From Firm-04 sp964463355 (lineage in GTDB: Bacteria > Bacillota > Clostridia > Oscillospirales > Ruminococcaceae), in the NCBI GenBank assembly GCA_964463355.1, contig CAYXBP010000007.1, positions 1-64,000 of the forward strand: a stretch of DNA of 64,000 nucleotides, written 5' to 3'. Positions 35,184 to 43,457 of the stretch are shown here, one piece after another (the first letter of the stretch is position 1; each line of letters starts with the position of its first letter). The translations under genes and the position numbers were made by a program. Below the pieces are notes generated by a model. The model was not told where the DNA came from and made no database searches. It was given only the letters and a program-made list of their open reading frames with translations.

Positions 35184-36533
35184 ATGAAACTGCAATTTTC
35201 ACTGCCGCCACAGGTGATAACCATCATGGAACTGCTTGGGCGCAACGGCTATGAATGCTATGCGGTGGGCGGGTGCGTACGCGATATATTACGCGGTGCT
35301 ACACCCCATGACTGGGATCTGACAACCAATGCAAAGCCGCAACATATGCTGCAATGCTTTGCAGGGTATCACACCATTGAAACTGGTTTGCAACATGGCA
35401 CACTCACTGTAGTGATCGACCATATGCCCCTGGAAATTACCACTTATCGCATTGATGGCGTTTATTCTGATCATCGCAGACCTGATACAGTATCCTTTAC
35501 TGATTCTGTTATCGATGATCTGGAAAGACGAGATTTTACTGTCAATGCCATGGCATATCACCCAAAGTGCGGTTTGGTTGACCCCTTTGGTGGCGAGAGA
35601 GATCTGCAAAAAAAACGCATTGCCTGTGTGGGAAAACCCTCGGAACGGTTTGATGAGGACGGTTTGCGTATCTTGCGTGCGTTGCGGTTTGCCTCGGTGT
35701 TGGATTTTGCCATTGACCCACAGACCGATACAGCAATTCATCACCAAAAAGATTTGCTCAAGCATATCTCCGCCGAACGCATCTTTATGGAAATGACAAA
35801 ACTGCTCTGTGGGCAAGCCGCAGAACGCCTGCTGCTTGCTTACCCAGATGTCATCTGCACGATACTGCCACAGTTGCAGCCGATGGTCGGCTTCGCGCAA
35901 CAGAATCCGTATCACGCCTACGATGTGTACACCCACAGCTGCAAGGCAACAGCTGCTGCCCCGTCAATCCCCGCTCTGCGTTGGGCTGCTTTTCTACACG
36001 ATAGCGGTAAGCCCCATACCTTTACCAAAGACGAACGAGGCGGACATTTCTACGGTCACGCACAGGTCAGCGAGGATATTGCACGACAGTCATTGCGACA
36101 ATTAAAAAGCGACCGCAAAACACTGGATGCGGTTGCCACATTGATACGCCATCATGACATGGTATTCAGCGGCAATGCAAAACAGATCAAGCGCATGGTG
36201 AATCGCATTGGGGACGAACTGACGGAACAGCTTATTCTGCTGCATCGGGCAGATGTATCAGCACAAGCAGAACATCTCGTAGCTGAGCGCGTTGCAGCCG
36301 CTGATGAATTGCTGCAAACCCTTGCAGAACTGCGGCAGCAAAATGCCTGTATGACTTTAAAAACGCTCCAAATGAATGGCAAGGATATAATTGCTATGGG
36401 CGTACAGGATGGCAAAACCATTGGCGCGTGCCTTAAGGCTGTTATGAATGATGTACTGGAGGATCGCTTGCCAAACGAACGCGATGCACTTCTGATTGCT
36501 GCAAAACAGTATTTGCAGCAAATACAGTCATGA
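35184..36533 (+). CDS. cca: CCA-adding tRNA nucleotidyltransferase with HD domain
   Basis: The 449-residue enzyme adds or repairs the CCA end of tRNA. Class II features are present: AVGGCVRDILRG, the catalytic HDWDLTT, ERRDFTVNAMAY and EDGLRILRALRFAS. A C-terminal HD domain follows (AAFLHDSGKPHTF, near residue 270). The start at 35184 has AAGGA at a workable distance; the longer frame lies inside RNase Z. Same operon as RNase Z. Bacteria sometimes split this into separate C- and A-adding enzymes; only one copy is visible here. Confidence 0.93.
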   Translation: MKLQFSLPPQVITIMELLGRNGYECYAVGGCVRDILRGATPHDWDLTTNAKPQHMLQCFAGYHTIETGLQHGTLTVVIDHMPLEITTYRIDGVYSDHRRPDTVSFTDSVIDDLERRDFTVNAMAYHPKCGLVDPFGGERDLQKKRIACVGKPSERFDEDGLRILRALRFASVLDFAIDPQTDTAIHHQKDLLKHISAERIFMEMTKLLCGQAAERLLLAYPDVICTILPQLQPMVGFAQQNPYHAYDVYTHSCKATAAAPSIPALRWAAFLHDSGKPHTFTKDERGGHFYGHAQVSEDIARQSLRQLKSDRKTLDAVATLIRHHDMVFSGNAKQIKRMVNRIGDELTEQLILLHRADVSAQAEHLVAERVAAADELLQTLAELRQQNACMTLKTLQMNGKDIIAMGVQDGKTIGACLKAVMNDVLEDRLPNERDALLIAAKQYLQQIQS

Positions 36534-36549
36534 TGGTTCGTTAAATGCA

Positions 36550-36852
36550 ATGAAGCGAATGCCAAAGCGTCTCTTTTACTGGTATTATCCATTACATCTT
36601 ATGGTTTTGTTGGACGGCGAGGATTACTATATGGTAGATGCCTTTGAAGCAAGAGGACGCAAGTATGTAGCACTTTCCAAGACGGCTGATGAAGAACGGA
36701 GCGAGATCACGGTTTATCTTTACCGTTTCTCTGCTAAGGAGCTGGAAGAGGGCGAGGAAGTAGAAATCATGCCAATTCCGTCTGACATGGAGTATGAAGA
36801 AGTGGCAGGAGTATTTTCCAAACGGAAGGAAAACAGAGAAACGTGGCTGTGA
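36550..36852 (+). CDS. DUF1292-like small acidic protein
   Basis: About 100 residues with an acidic beta-rich core (LLDGEDYYMVDAFEARGRKYVALSK, split here by eye as DGEDYYMVDAF and RKYVALSK), then a strand ITVYLYRFS and an acidic C-terminus (LEEGEEVEIMPI). This is the pattern of DUF1292 (YrzB) proteins, function unknown. The start is uncertain: ATGs at 36550, 36559 and 36601 are possible and none has a good SD. It follows cca by 16 bases and is probably co-transcribed. Confidence 0.55.
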   Translation: MKRMPKRLFYWYYPLHLMVLLDGEDYYMVDAFEARGRKYVALSKTADEERSEITVYLYRFSAKELEEGEEVEIMPIPSDMEYEEVAGVFSKRKENRETWL

Positions 36853-37015
36853 ATTCAATCAGCCAAACGACGGGCACGAGGCTTCGCCACCTTTGAGGGC
36901 TATAGAACCATGATCTAGCTTACCGTTGAAAAACTACGACTTGATTGCCCACCGCTCTTTCCGTGAGAGTCGAACTTTTCACGGAATAAAGAAAAGAACC
37001 AGGATTATATCAATC
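36853..37015. other. Intergenic stretch without a recognised gene
   Basis: No frame with SD is visible. The stretch contains short GC-rich runs and an 8-bp hairpin (TTCCGTGA/TCACGGAA, 36959-36986) without a T-run. It might be the end of a lost mobile element or a small RNA, but nothing identifies it. Confidence 0.3.
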
Positions 37016-37044
37016 TTGCAATTTACGCTCAGCTGTGGTATAAT
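37016..37044 (+). promoter_or_regulatory. Promoter of the RluA-type gene
   Basis: TTGCAA and a perfect TATAAT are spaced 17 bases. The start point lies near 37052, which rules out an ATG at 37051. Confidence 0.85.
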
Positions 37045-37077
37045 GCTCGTATGCGGCTGAAAAGGAGCGTGTTTTGC

Positions 37078-38046
37078 ATGATCGAATTGACGGTTTCTCG
37101 CAACGACAGTGGGCAAAGGGCAGATAAATTCTTGCTGAAGGTCTGCCCGAATATGCCGAAGAATCTGCTGTACAAGGCATTTCGCAAAAAAGATATCAAA
37201 CGCAACGGAAAACGCTGCACACCAGAAGAAATGCTCTGCGAGGGAGATGTATTGCGGGCGTATCTGCCTGCCGATATTGACATACGCAAACCACCGCAAG
37301 CGATGATCACACAATTACCGCCCCCTGTGGTTGTTTACGAGGATGAGAATATCTGCCTGATGCACAAGCCAGTGGGTGTCCCTGTACACGCGGATGACAA
37401 AGGCACAGTAGATACGATGATCGCGCGGTTTACTGCCTATTTGTACCATTGTGGTTTGTACGTGCCGCAGAGGGAACAAAGCTTTACACCAGCACTCTGC
37501 AATCGGCTTGATCGCAATACTGACGGGCTTTGCATTGGCGCAAAAAATGCTGCGGCACTGCGTTGTGTCAACGAGATGATTCGCAACGGTGAAGTGCAGA
37601 AAGAATATCTTTGCGTTGTGGTGGGTAAGCCACCAAAGTCGGCTGATATTGTGATTGCGTATCACCGTAAAACCGACGAAAACAAAGCAATTTTGCGTTA
37701 TCAGCCCTTTGAGGGCGCAAAGCCTGCAAAAACTGGCTATGAACTCCTTGATACAGACGGAACGCTTTCTCTTGTGCGTGTGCGATTGTATACTGGACGC
37801 ACCCATCAAATTCGTGCGCAAATGGCATTGCTTGGCTGCCCGATTCTGGGCGACGGCGCATATGGCAACAAAGAGGCAAATCAACGGTACGGCGAATGTT
37901 TTCAACTACTGACAGCATATCGACTAACATTTTGTTCCAAAAAAAATGACAGCGTAGTAGCAAATCTACACGAACGATGCTTTACGATCACCCCTGCTTT
38001 TACGGCAAAATATTTTCGGCAATGCGAACACATCACTGCGCAATAA
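37078..38046 (+). CDS. RluA-family RNA pseudouridine synthase with S4 domain
   Basis: The 322-residue protein has an N-terminal S4 RNA-binding domain (residues 1-65, RADKFLLKVCPNMPKNLLYKAFRKKDIKRNG) and a catalytic domain with the aspartate in NRLDRNTDGLCIG. KEYLCVVVG and YTGRTHQIRAQMALLGCPILGD follow. These are the RluA/RluC/RluD hallmarks; it converts uridine to pseudouridine in rRNA. The exact site is unknown. ATG 37078 follows AAAGGAG. It is a single-gene unit between its promoter and the strong terminator at 38049. Confidence 0.93.
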   Translation: MIELTVSRNDSGQRADKFLLKVCPNMPKNLLYKAFRKKDIKRNGKRCTPEEMLCEGDVLRAYLPADIDIRKPPQAMITQLPPPVVVYEDENICLMHKPVGVPVHADDKGTVDTMIARFTAYLYHCGLYVPQREQSFTPALCNRLDRNTDGLCIGAKNAAALRCVNEMIRNGEVQKEYLCVVVGKPPKSADIVIAYHRKTDENKAILRYQPFEGAKPAKTGYELLDTDGTLSLVRVRLYTGRTHQIRAQMALLGCPILGDGAYGNKEANQRYGECFQLLTAYRLTFCSKKNDSVVANLHERCFTITPAFTAKYFRQCEHITAQ

Positions 38047-38048
38047 GA

Positions 38049-38080
38049 CAAAAACGGTCGCCGAACGGCGACCGTTTTTG
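38049..38080. terminator. Bidirectional terminator between the RluA gene and pnp
   Basis: A 14-bp perfect stem (38049-38062 with 38067-38080), loop GAAC, with A- and T-rich flanks for both convergent transcripts. Confidence 0.95.
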
Positions 38081-38097
38081 TATCAAACTGTTTGCTT

Positions 38098-40218
38098 TTA
38101 AATCTTATTCTTTGCTTCCAGCGCAGCCAACGCATCTTTGCGAGAGAGAGAAATCTTACCACGCGCCTCGTCAATTTCCATGACTTTGACCACGATTTCA
38201 TCACCCAGCGAAACGACATCCTCGGTTTTTTCCACGCGCCCTTTATCCAGCTTGGAGATATGCACCAGACCTTCCTTACCAGGGACAATCTCGACAAATG
38301 CACCAAAGGTCTGAATGCCTGTAACCTTACCCTTATAGATTGCGCCGACTTCCGGGCCATTTACAATGGTGTCGATAATACCAATCGCCTTATGAGCATT
38401 ATCCATATCAATGCCAGAAACAAAAACGCTGCCGTCCTCGTTGATATCGATCTTGCACTGACACTCGGCAGAAATCTTCTGAATGACCTTACCGCCGCTG
38501 CCAATCACCTCACGGATTTTATCCACAGGCACCTTGGTCTGCAACATCTTGGGGGCATAGGCACTTACGCTCTCGCGCGGAGCTTGAATTGCCTTGAGCA
38601 TAATCTCATCAAGGATATACAAGCGTGCCTTACGAGTCTTTTCAAACGCCTCTTTAATGATTGCCGGGGTCAGTCCATCAACCTTGATATCCACCTGAAT
38701 GGCGGTGATACCCTTATGCGTACCGCCCACCTTGAAGTCCATATCCCCGAAGAAATCCTCCAACCCCTGAATATCCACCATGGTCATGAAGTCATCAGAA
38801 TCGGGCAAAGTAATCAATCCACAGGAGATACCTGCAACGGGTGCTTTGATCGGCACGCCAGCATCCATCAGTGCCAACGTAGAGCCGCAAATAGAGCCTT
38901 GAGAGGTCGATCCATTGGAGCTAAGCACCTCAGATACAAGGCGCATTGCATAGGGGAACTCCTCCACCGAGGGCAGCACGGGCACCAAAGCACGCTCTGC
39001 CAACGCACCATGACCAATCTCACGGCGACCTGGTCCACGGCTGGGCTTTGTTTCACCCACAGAATAGCTAGGGAAGTTATAGTGATGCATATACCGCTTG
39101 GTTTCCTCGTTTTCGTCCAAGCCGTCAATGCGTTGGGAATCGGAGATGGGGCCAAGCGTTGCGATGGTCAGCACCTGCGTTTGTCCTCTGGTGAACAGAC
39201 CACTACCATGCACTCTGGGCAGCAGACCAACCTCAGCAGAGAGGGGGCGAATTTCATCGATGCCACGTCCATCCACGCGCTTGCCCTGATACAGCCACTG
39301 CCGCACGATGGTCTTTTGCAGCTTGTAGATACATTCGTCAATCATAGGGATACGCTCTGCGTTTTCGGCATCGAATTTCTCATGAATGGCGTTTTTGATA
39401 GGAGAAAGCCTTGCCTCGCGGATATTTTTATCGTTGGTATCCAGTGCATATTCCACGTCCTTGCGCGCAAATGCCTCAATGGCATCAAACAACGCATGGT
39501 CAACCTCCATGGATTCAAAGGCAAACTTGGGCTTGCCGATCTCCTCGCGGATCTTGCTGATGAACGCAACCAGCTTCTTGATCTCTTCGTGCGCCTTAAG
39601 AATCGCTTCCAGCATCACGTCCTCAGGAACCTCATTTGCGCCTGCTTCAATCATAACGATTTTTTCTGCAGTACCTGCAACGGTCAAGGTCAGGTCGCTC
39701 ACGGCTCTCTGCTGCTTATCGGGCATCAGGATGATTTCGCCGTTGACCAACCCAACAGAAACGCCGCCAATCGGCCCATTCCACGGGATATCCGAGATGG
39801 AGATTGCAACGGATGTACCGATCATGCCACAGATTTCGGGCAGGCAGTCCTGATCCACAGCCAGCACGGTCATCACCACAGCCACATCGTTACGCATATC
39901 CTTGGGAAACAGTGGGCGAATGGGGCGATCCACCACGCGAGAGGTAAGGATTGCCTTCTCTGAAGGCTTACCCTCGCGCTTCATAAAGCTGCCAGGGATT
40001 CTTCCAACGGAGTACAGACGCTCTTCATAATCTACGGAGAGCGGGAAGAAATCTACGCCCTCACGGGGTTTTTCGCTTGCGGTAACGTTCGCCATGACCA
40101 CAGTATCGCCATAGCGCACCCAGCAAGAGCCATTGGAAAGCTCGCAGGTCTTTCCAGTTTCGATGGTCAGTGTTCTGCCGCAAAATTCGGTTTGAAACAT
40201 TTTGTGATTATCAAACAT
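38098..40218 (-). CDS. pnp: Polynucleotide phosphorylase
   Basis: PNPase degrades mRNA 3' to 5' using phosphate. The 706-residue protein has two RNase PH domains (first about 10-220, second about 310-540, with ALMDAGVPIKAPVAGIS and KVGGTHKGITAIQ), a KH domain (IREVIGSGGKVIQKI) and an S1 domain (GAIYKGKVTGIQTFGAFVEI). Length matches the family. ATG 40218 has AGGAGG eight bases upstream; a frame from 40320 is not used. It follows rpsO, the classical rpsO-pnp order, with 206 bases and a likely terminator between. Confidence 0.97.
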   Translation of the reverse strand: MFDNHKMFQTEFCGRTLTIETGKTCELSNGSCWVRYGDTVVMANVTASEKPREGVDFFPLSVDYEERLYSVGRIPGSFMKREGKPSEKAILTSRVVDRPIRPLFPKDMRNDVAVVMTVLAVDQDCLPEICGMIGTSVAISISDIPWNGPIGGVSVGLVNGEIILMPDKQQRAVSDLTLTVAGTAEKIVMIEAGANEVPEDVMLEAILKAHEEIKKLVAFISKIREEIGKPKFAFESMEVDHALFDAIEAFARKDVEYALDTNDKNIREARLSPIKNAIHEKFDAENAERIPMIDECIYKLQKTIVRQWLYQGKRVDGRGIDEIRPLSAEVGLLPRVHGSGLFTRGQTQVLTIATLGPISDSQRIDGLDENEETKRYMHHYNFPSYSVGETKPSRGPGRREIGHGALAERALVPVLPSVEEFPYAMRLVSEVLSSNGSTSQGSICGSTLALMDAGVPIKAPVAGISCGLITLPDSDDFMTMVDIQGLEDFFGDMDFKVGGTHKGITAIQVDIKVDGLTPAIIKEAFEKTRKARLYILDEIMLKAIQAPRESVSAYAPKMLQTKVPVDKIREVIGSGGKVIQKISAECQCKIDINEDGSVFVSGIDMDNAHKAIGIIDTIVNGPEVGAIYKGKVTGIQTFGAFVEIVPGKEGLVHISKLDKGRVEKTEDVVSLGDEIVVKVMEIDEARGKISLSRKDALAALEAKNKI

Positions 40219-40384
40219 GAACTGAAACCTCCTGTAAATTTGGATCTGTTTGGTTTTGCAAAAAACAACGTACCAACTCGCATCCACACAGGAATTAACA
40301 CAAAATCCTGTGCCGAACAAAACGCGACATCGGCATACGATTTCATGCTAACCCCGCAAAACGCGCTGCGGTACGCTTGCGCAA

Positions 40385-40412
40385 AAAGGGCAAGAGAAGC
40401 CCCCTGCCCTTT
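40385..40412 (-). terminator. Terminator or processing hairpin between rpsO and pnp
   Basis: AAAGGGCA (40385-40392) pairs with TGCCCTTT (40405-40412), and minus-strand transcripts continue into TTTTTGCG. In other bacteria a stem here is cut by RNase III and drives pnp autocontrol. Confidence 0.7.
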
Positions 40413-40424
40413 CCATGCTTTGGG

Positions 40425-40691
40425 TCACTTACGCAGACCTAGACGCTCAACGGTTGCACGGTAACGCTCAATATCCTTCTTCTTCAGATAGTTAAGCAAG
40501 TTACGGCGGCGACCAACCATCTTTAAGAGGCCACGATGAGAATGATAATCCTTCTTGTGGTCACGCAAATGGGCATTTAGGTCATTGATGCGACGGGTCA
40601 AAATTGCGATCTGCACCTCAGGGGAACCGGTATCGCCCTCGTGGGTAGCATTAGCAGCGATGATTTCCGTCTTTTCTTCCTTACGAAGCAT
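40425..40691 (-). CDS. rpsO: Ribosomal protein S15
   Basis: S15 binds 16S rRNA early in 30S assembly. The 88-residue protein reads as S15 from end to end: ATHEGDTGSPEVQIAILT, LNAHLRDHKKDYHSHRGLL, GRRRNLLNYLKKKD. ATG 40691 with GAGGTG upstream; the longer frame is leader. The leader (40692 to about 40805) contains a C-rich stem (CCCACGCC with partner near CATGGG) and may carry the S15 autoregulatory structure. First gene of rpsO-pnp. Confidence 0.97.
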   Translation of the reverse strand: MLRKEEKTEIIAANATHEGDTGSPEVQIAILTRRINDLNAHLRDHKKDYHSHRGLLKMVGRRRNLLNYLKKKDIERYRATVERLGLRK

Positions 40692-40834
40692 TGGTTTCAC
40701 CTCACTAAATGAAAATATTCCCGTCAAACGCAGCAAGAGGGTTTCGGTGAAGTTCCCACGCCTGACATGGGCGCATCGGACACAATCCCTCATCCGCGTA
40801 AGCGGCAAAACTATTCTACCATAAATTCCTCGTA

Positions 40835-40886
40835 ATAGAATGAACATTCTATGAACATATTATGAACGTTTTGCTAATATTAGCAA
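40835..40886. promoter_or_regulatory. Cluster of palindromes and 11-bp-phased direct repeats
   Basis: ATAGAATGAACATTCTAT (40835-40852) and TTGCTAATATTAGCAA (40871-40886) are perfect palindromes. TGAACAT occurs at 40841 and 40852, and TGAACGT at 40863, spaced 11 bases apart. The cluster sits upstream of both rpsO and nadB. Confidence 0.6.
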
Positions 40887-40953
40887 ATTCGACAAAACTT
40901 GTTACCAGCGGACAGGCTTGCTATCTACGTTTTTCTTTTTTTTGCAAAAATGC

Positions 40954-40982
40954 GTGACAAATCGCGCGAAATATGCTAAAAT
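40954..40982 (+). promoter_or_regulatory. Promoter of the nadB-nadC-esterase operon
   Basis: GTGACA and TAAAAT are spaced 17 bases. The -35 has one mismatch and the -10 one. Confidence 0.6.
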
Positions 40983-41133
40983 AGTTAGAAGTGGATTTTG
41001 CAGCACGCGGCACAATTCGGTGGGAAAAGGCAATTGGCAATGGAAACATTTTACATAATGCCTACAAAGATTACATCCCAGCTGCGCGAATGCGTGAAAA
41101 TCTACCATAACGGAAACGAATCGAGGAACGTTT

Positions 41134-42597
41134 ATGCTGCCATTTGAAAACCCCAACTTTGATGTTGTGATCGCAGGTGCAGGTGCAGCAGGCTTATACG
41201 CTGCGCTGCATCTACCGCCAACCATGCGAGTACTGGTGCTTGCCAAGCGCGAAGCCACCCTGTGCAACTCTGCACTGGCACAGGGTGGTATTGCTGGTGT
41301 GTGGAATTCTCCAGGCGACAACACTGAGCTGCACGCCAACGATACCCGTATCGCAGGCGCGTTTACCAATCGCCCTGAAACGCTGCATATTCTGGTGACA
41401 GAAGCCGCTCAGGATATCGAACAGTTGGTGCAATACGGCGTGGAGTTTGATCGCACCCCAGACGGCGATTATGATCGCACCCTTGAAGGTGGACACTGCC
41501 GCAGGCGTATCTTCCATCATCGTGATTCTACCGGTGCGGAAATTCTGCGCGGATTGCTTGCTGCTGTTGCCCTGCTGCCCAATGTTACCATCGCAGAGCA
41601 TACCATGGTCAGCCGTGCCATGCATACTGAAACGGGTTTTTCCTGCGAGTTGCTCCACGAGAATGCGTTTACAGTTGTTAACTGCCATTTTTTGATTATG
41701 GCAACAGGCGGCATCGGCAGAGTGTACGAATACACCACAAACTCTGCAATTGCTACTGGTGACGGCATCCGCATTGCTTATGAGTTGGGTGCGCGCATCA
41801 AAAACTTAAGTCTGATCCAATTCCACCCCACGGCATTCAACAATCGTCATACGCGTGAATGTTTCCTCATCTCTGAAGCGGTGCGCGGCGAGGGAGCTTA
41901 TCTGCGCAATTGCAACATGGAACGCTTTATGCATCGCTACGATGACCGTCTGGAGCTTGCCCCACGTGATGTCGTATCCCATGCGATCATTGCAGAAAGC
42001 AAACGTACATCCTCCACGGATTTTTGGCTGGATATCACCCATAAAGATCCTGATGAGGTGCGTGCCCGCTTCCCGAAGATCTACAGCAAGCTCCTTGAAC
42101 AGGGCTATGATCTTACCAAAGAGCCTGTGCCAGTTTACCCCTGTCAGCATTATCTCATGGGCGGCATTAATGTGGACAGCAACGCCCAAACACGCGTAGA
42201 ACGTCTGTTCGCTTGTGGCGAATGCTCACACACTGGCGTACACGGCAGCAACCGTCTGGCAAGCAATAGTCTGCTGGAAGCATTGGTTTTCTCTCGCCGT
42301 GCCGCAGCCGAGATTGCAAAAGAGGCTGATGCCATCGGCGACCGCTATGTGCAAGGGGAATTTCAACCCATTACTGCAACAGAACCGCTTCCGCACGGCA
42401 TCCGCACAGAACTGCGCAGGATTTTGCAGGAAAATTACTTTGTTGTGCCAAATACCAAAAATATTCCCGCCGCATATCAGCGTATCACGGAGCTGATCCA
42501 GCGCATTGCCTGCGAGGACTGGCGCATGGATGCGGATTATCTTGAGGCGCGGTCGCAGGCAACGGTCGCTTACCTGATTTTGGAGGAACAATTATGA
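41134..42597 (+). CDS. nadB: L-aspartate oxidase
   Basis: NadB oxidises L-aspartate to iminoaspartate, the first step of de novo NAD synthesis. The 487-residue flavoprotein has the FAD fold at the N-terminus (VIAGAGAAGLYAALHL), GGIAGVW, the catalytic region EGGHCRRRIFHHRDSTGAEI, HPTAF, and HGSNRLASNSLLEALVF. GAGGA lies seven bases before the ATG. The nadC start overlaps its end. nadA, usually beside them, is not in this window. Confidence 0.95.
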   Translation: MLPFENPNFDVVIAGAGAAGLYAALHLPPTMRVLVLAKREATLCNSALAQGGIAGVWNSPGDNTELHANDTRIAGAFTNRPETLHILVTEAAQDIEQLVQYGVEFDRTPDGDYDRTLEGGHCRRRIFHHRDSTGAEILRGLLAAVALLPNVTIAEHTMVSRAMHTETGFSCELLHENAFTVVNCHFLIMATGGIGRVYEYTTNSAIATGDGIRIAYELGARIKNLSLIQFHPTAFNNRHTRECFLISEAVRGEGAYLRNCNMERFMHRYDDRLELAPRDVVSHAIIAESKRTSSTDFWLDITHKDPDEVRARFPKIYSKLLEQGYDLTKEPVPVYPCQHYLMGGINVDSNAQTRVERLFACGECSHTGVHGSNRLASNSLLEALVFSRRAAAEIAKEADAIGDRYVQGEFQPITATEPLPHGIRTELRRILQENYFVVPNTKNIPAAYQRITELIQRIACEDWRMDADYLEARSQATVAYLILEEQL

Positions 42598-43457
42598 TGC
42601 AGCTGTTACCAATTTATGTAGATGATATCATTCGCCGTGCCCTCACAGAGGATATCACTGGGATAGATGTGACCAGCGATTTTCTCCTCTCCCCAGATGA
42701 TTTATCTGAAGCGTATCTGGTTGCAAAGGCGGATGGCGTGCTATGCGGTATGGATATCGCGAAGCGCGTGTTTGAACTCGTTGGCGAAGGCGTTGTGTTT
42801 GATGCAAAGTACTGCGACGGTGATCGCGTAAAAAAGGGCGATATTCTCGCGGAACTGCAAGGCAGCACCCGCACCCTGCTCAAGGGCGAACGCACTGCGT
42901 TGAATCTGTTGCAGCATCTTTCGGGTATTGCAACTGAAACAGCACGCTGTGTGGCACTCACTGAGGGTACAAACGCATCCATTGTGGATACCAGAAAGAC
43001 CCTGCCAGGGATCCGTGCACTGCAAAAATATGCCGTGCGTTGCGGCGGAGGAAAGAATCACCGCTTTAATCTCTCCGATGGTGCGATGCTCAAGGACAAC
43101 CACATTGATGCCTGCGGTGGCATTACTGCGGCAATCACTCAGCTGCGGCAGCATATCGGGCACATGGTGCGCATTGAGGTTGAGGTACGGAACCTGGATG
43201 AACTCCGTGAGGCACTGGCTGCAAACGCGGATATCATCATGCTGGATAACATGGACTGCTCCACCATGAAAGAAGCAGTCGCCATCACAAACGGCGCGGC
43301 TTGTCTGGAAGCATCTGGTGGCATTACCCATGATACCATTCGTGCGGTTGCACAAACTGGTGTGGATATCATCTCCTTGGGCGCGCTTACCCATAGCGTT
43401 AAGGCGTTTGATATTTCTATGAAATGGCATAAGAAATCACAGGAGGAAGAATTATGA
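42594..43457 (+). CDS. nadC: Nicotinate-nucleotide pyrophosphorylase (carboxylating)
   Basis: NadC joins quinolinate with PRPP to nicotinate mononucleotide. The 287-residue protein has DVTSDFLL, the substrate loop DTRKTLPGIRALQKYAV and GGGKNHRFNLSDG, then IEVEVRNLDEL, IIMLDNM and LEASGGI. All match the family. The start ATGATG overlaps the nadB stop and the stop overlaps the next ATG (43454-43457), so three genes are coupled. Confidence 0.96.
   Translation: MMQLLPIYVDDIIRRALTEDITGIDVTSDFLLSPDDLSEAYLVAKADGVLCGMDIAKRVFELVGEGVVFDAKYCDGDRVKKGDILAELQGSTRTLLKGERTALNLLQHLSGIATETARCVALTEGTNASIVDTRKTLPGIRALQKYAVRCGGGKNHRFNLSDGAMLKDNHIDACGGITAAITQLRQHIGHMVRIEVEVRNLDELREALAANADIIMLDNMDCSTMKEAVAITNGAACLEASGGITHDTIRAVAQTGVDIISLGALTHSVKAFDISMKWHKKSQEEEL

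Larger units (their letters stand above)
40692..41133. other. Divergent intergenic region between rpsO and nadB
   Basis: This 442-base gap holds the rpsO leader, a weak rpsO -10 (TAGAAT at 40818-40813, minus), the repeat cluster at 40835-40886, and the nadB promoter and its leader of about 145 bases. No frame with an SD and protein-like content was seen. Confidence 0.6.

Noticed and set aside
38092..39963. Plus-strand frame of 623 codons opposite pnp
   Set aside because: It is antisense to a textbook PNPase, starts inside the terminator region and has no SD.
40983..41133. NAD-type riboswitch in the nadB leader
   Set aside because: No recognisable conserved elements or strong pairing found by eye.
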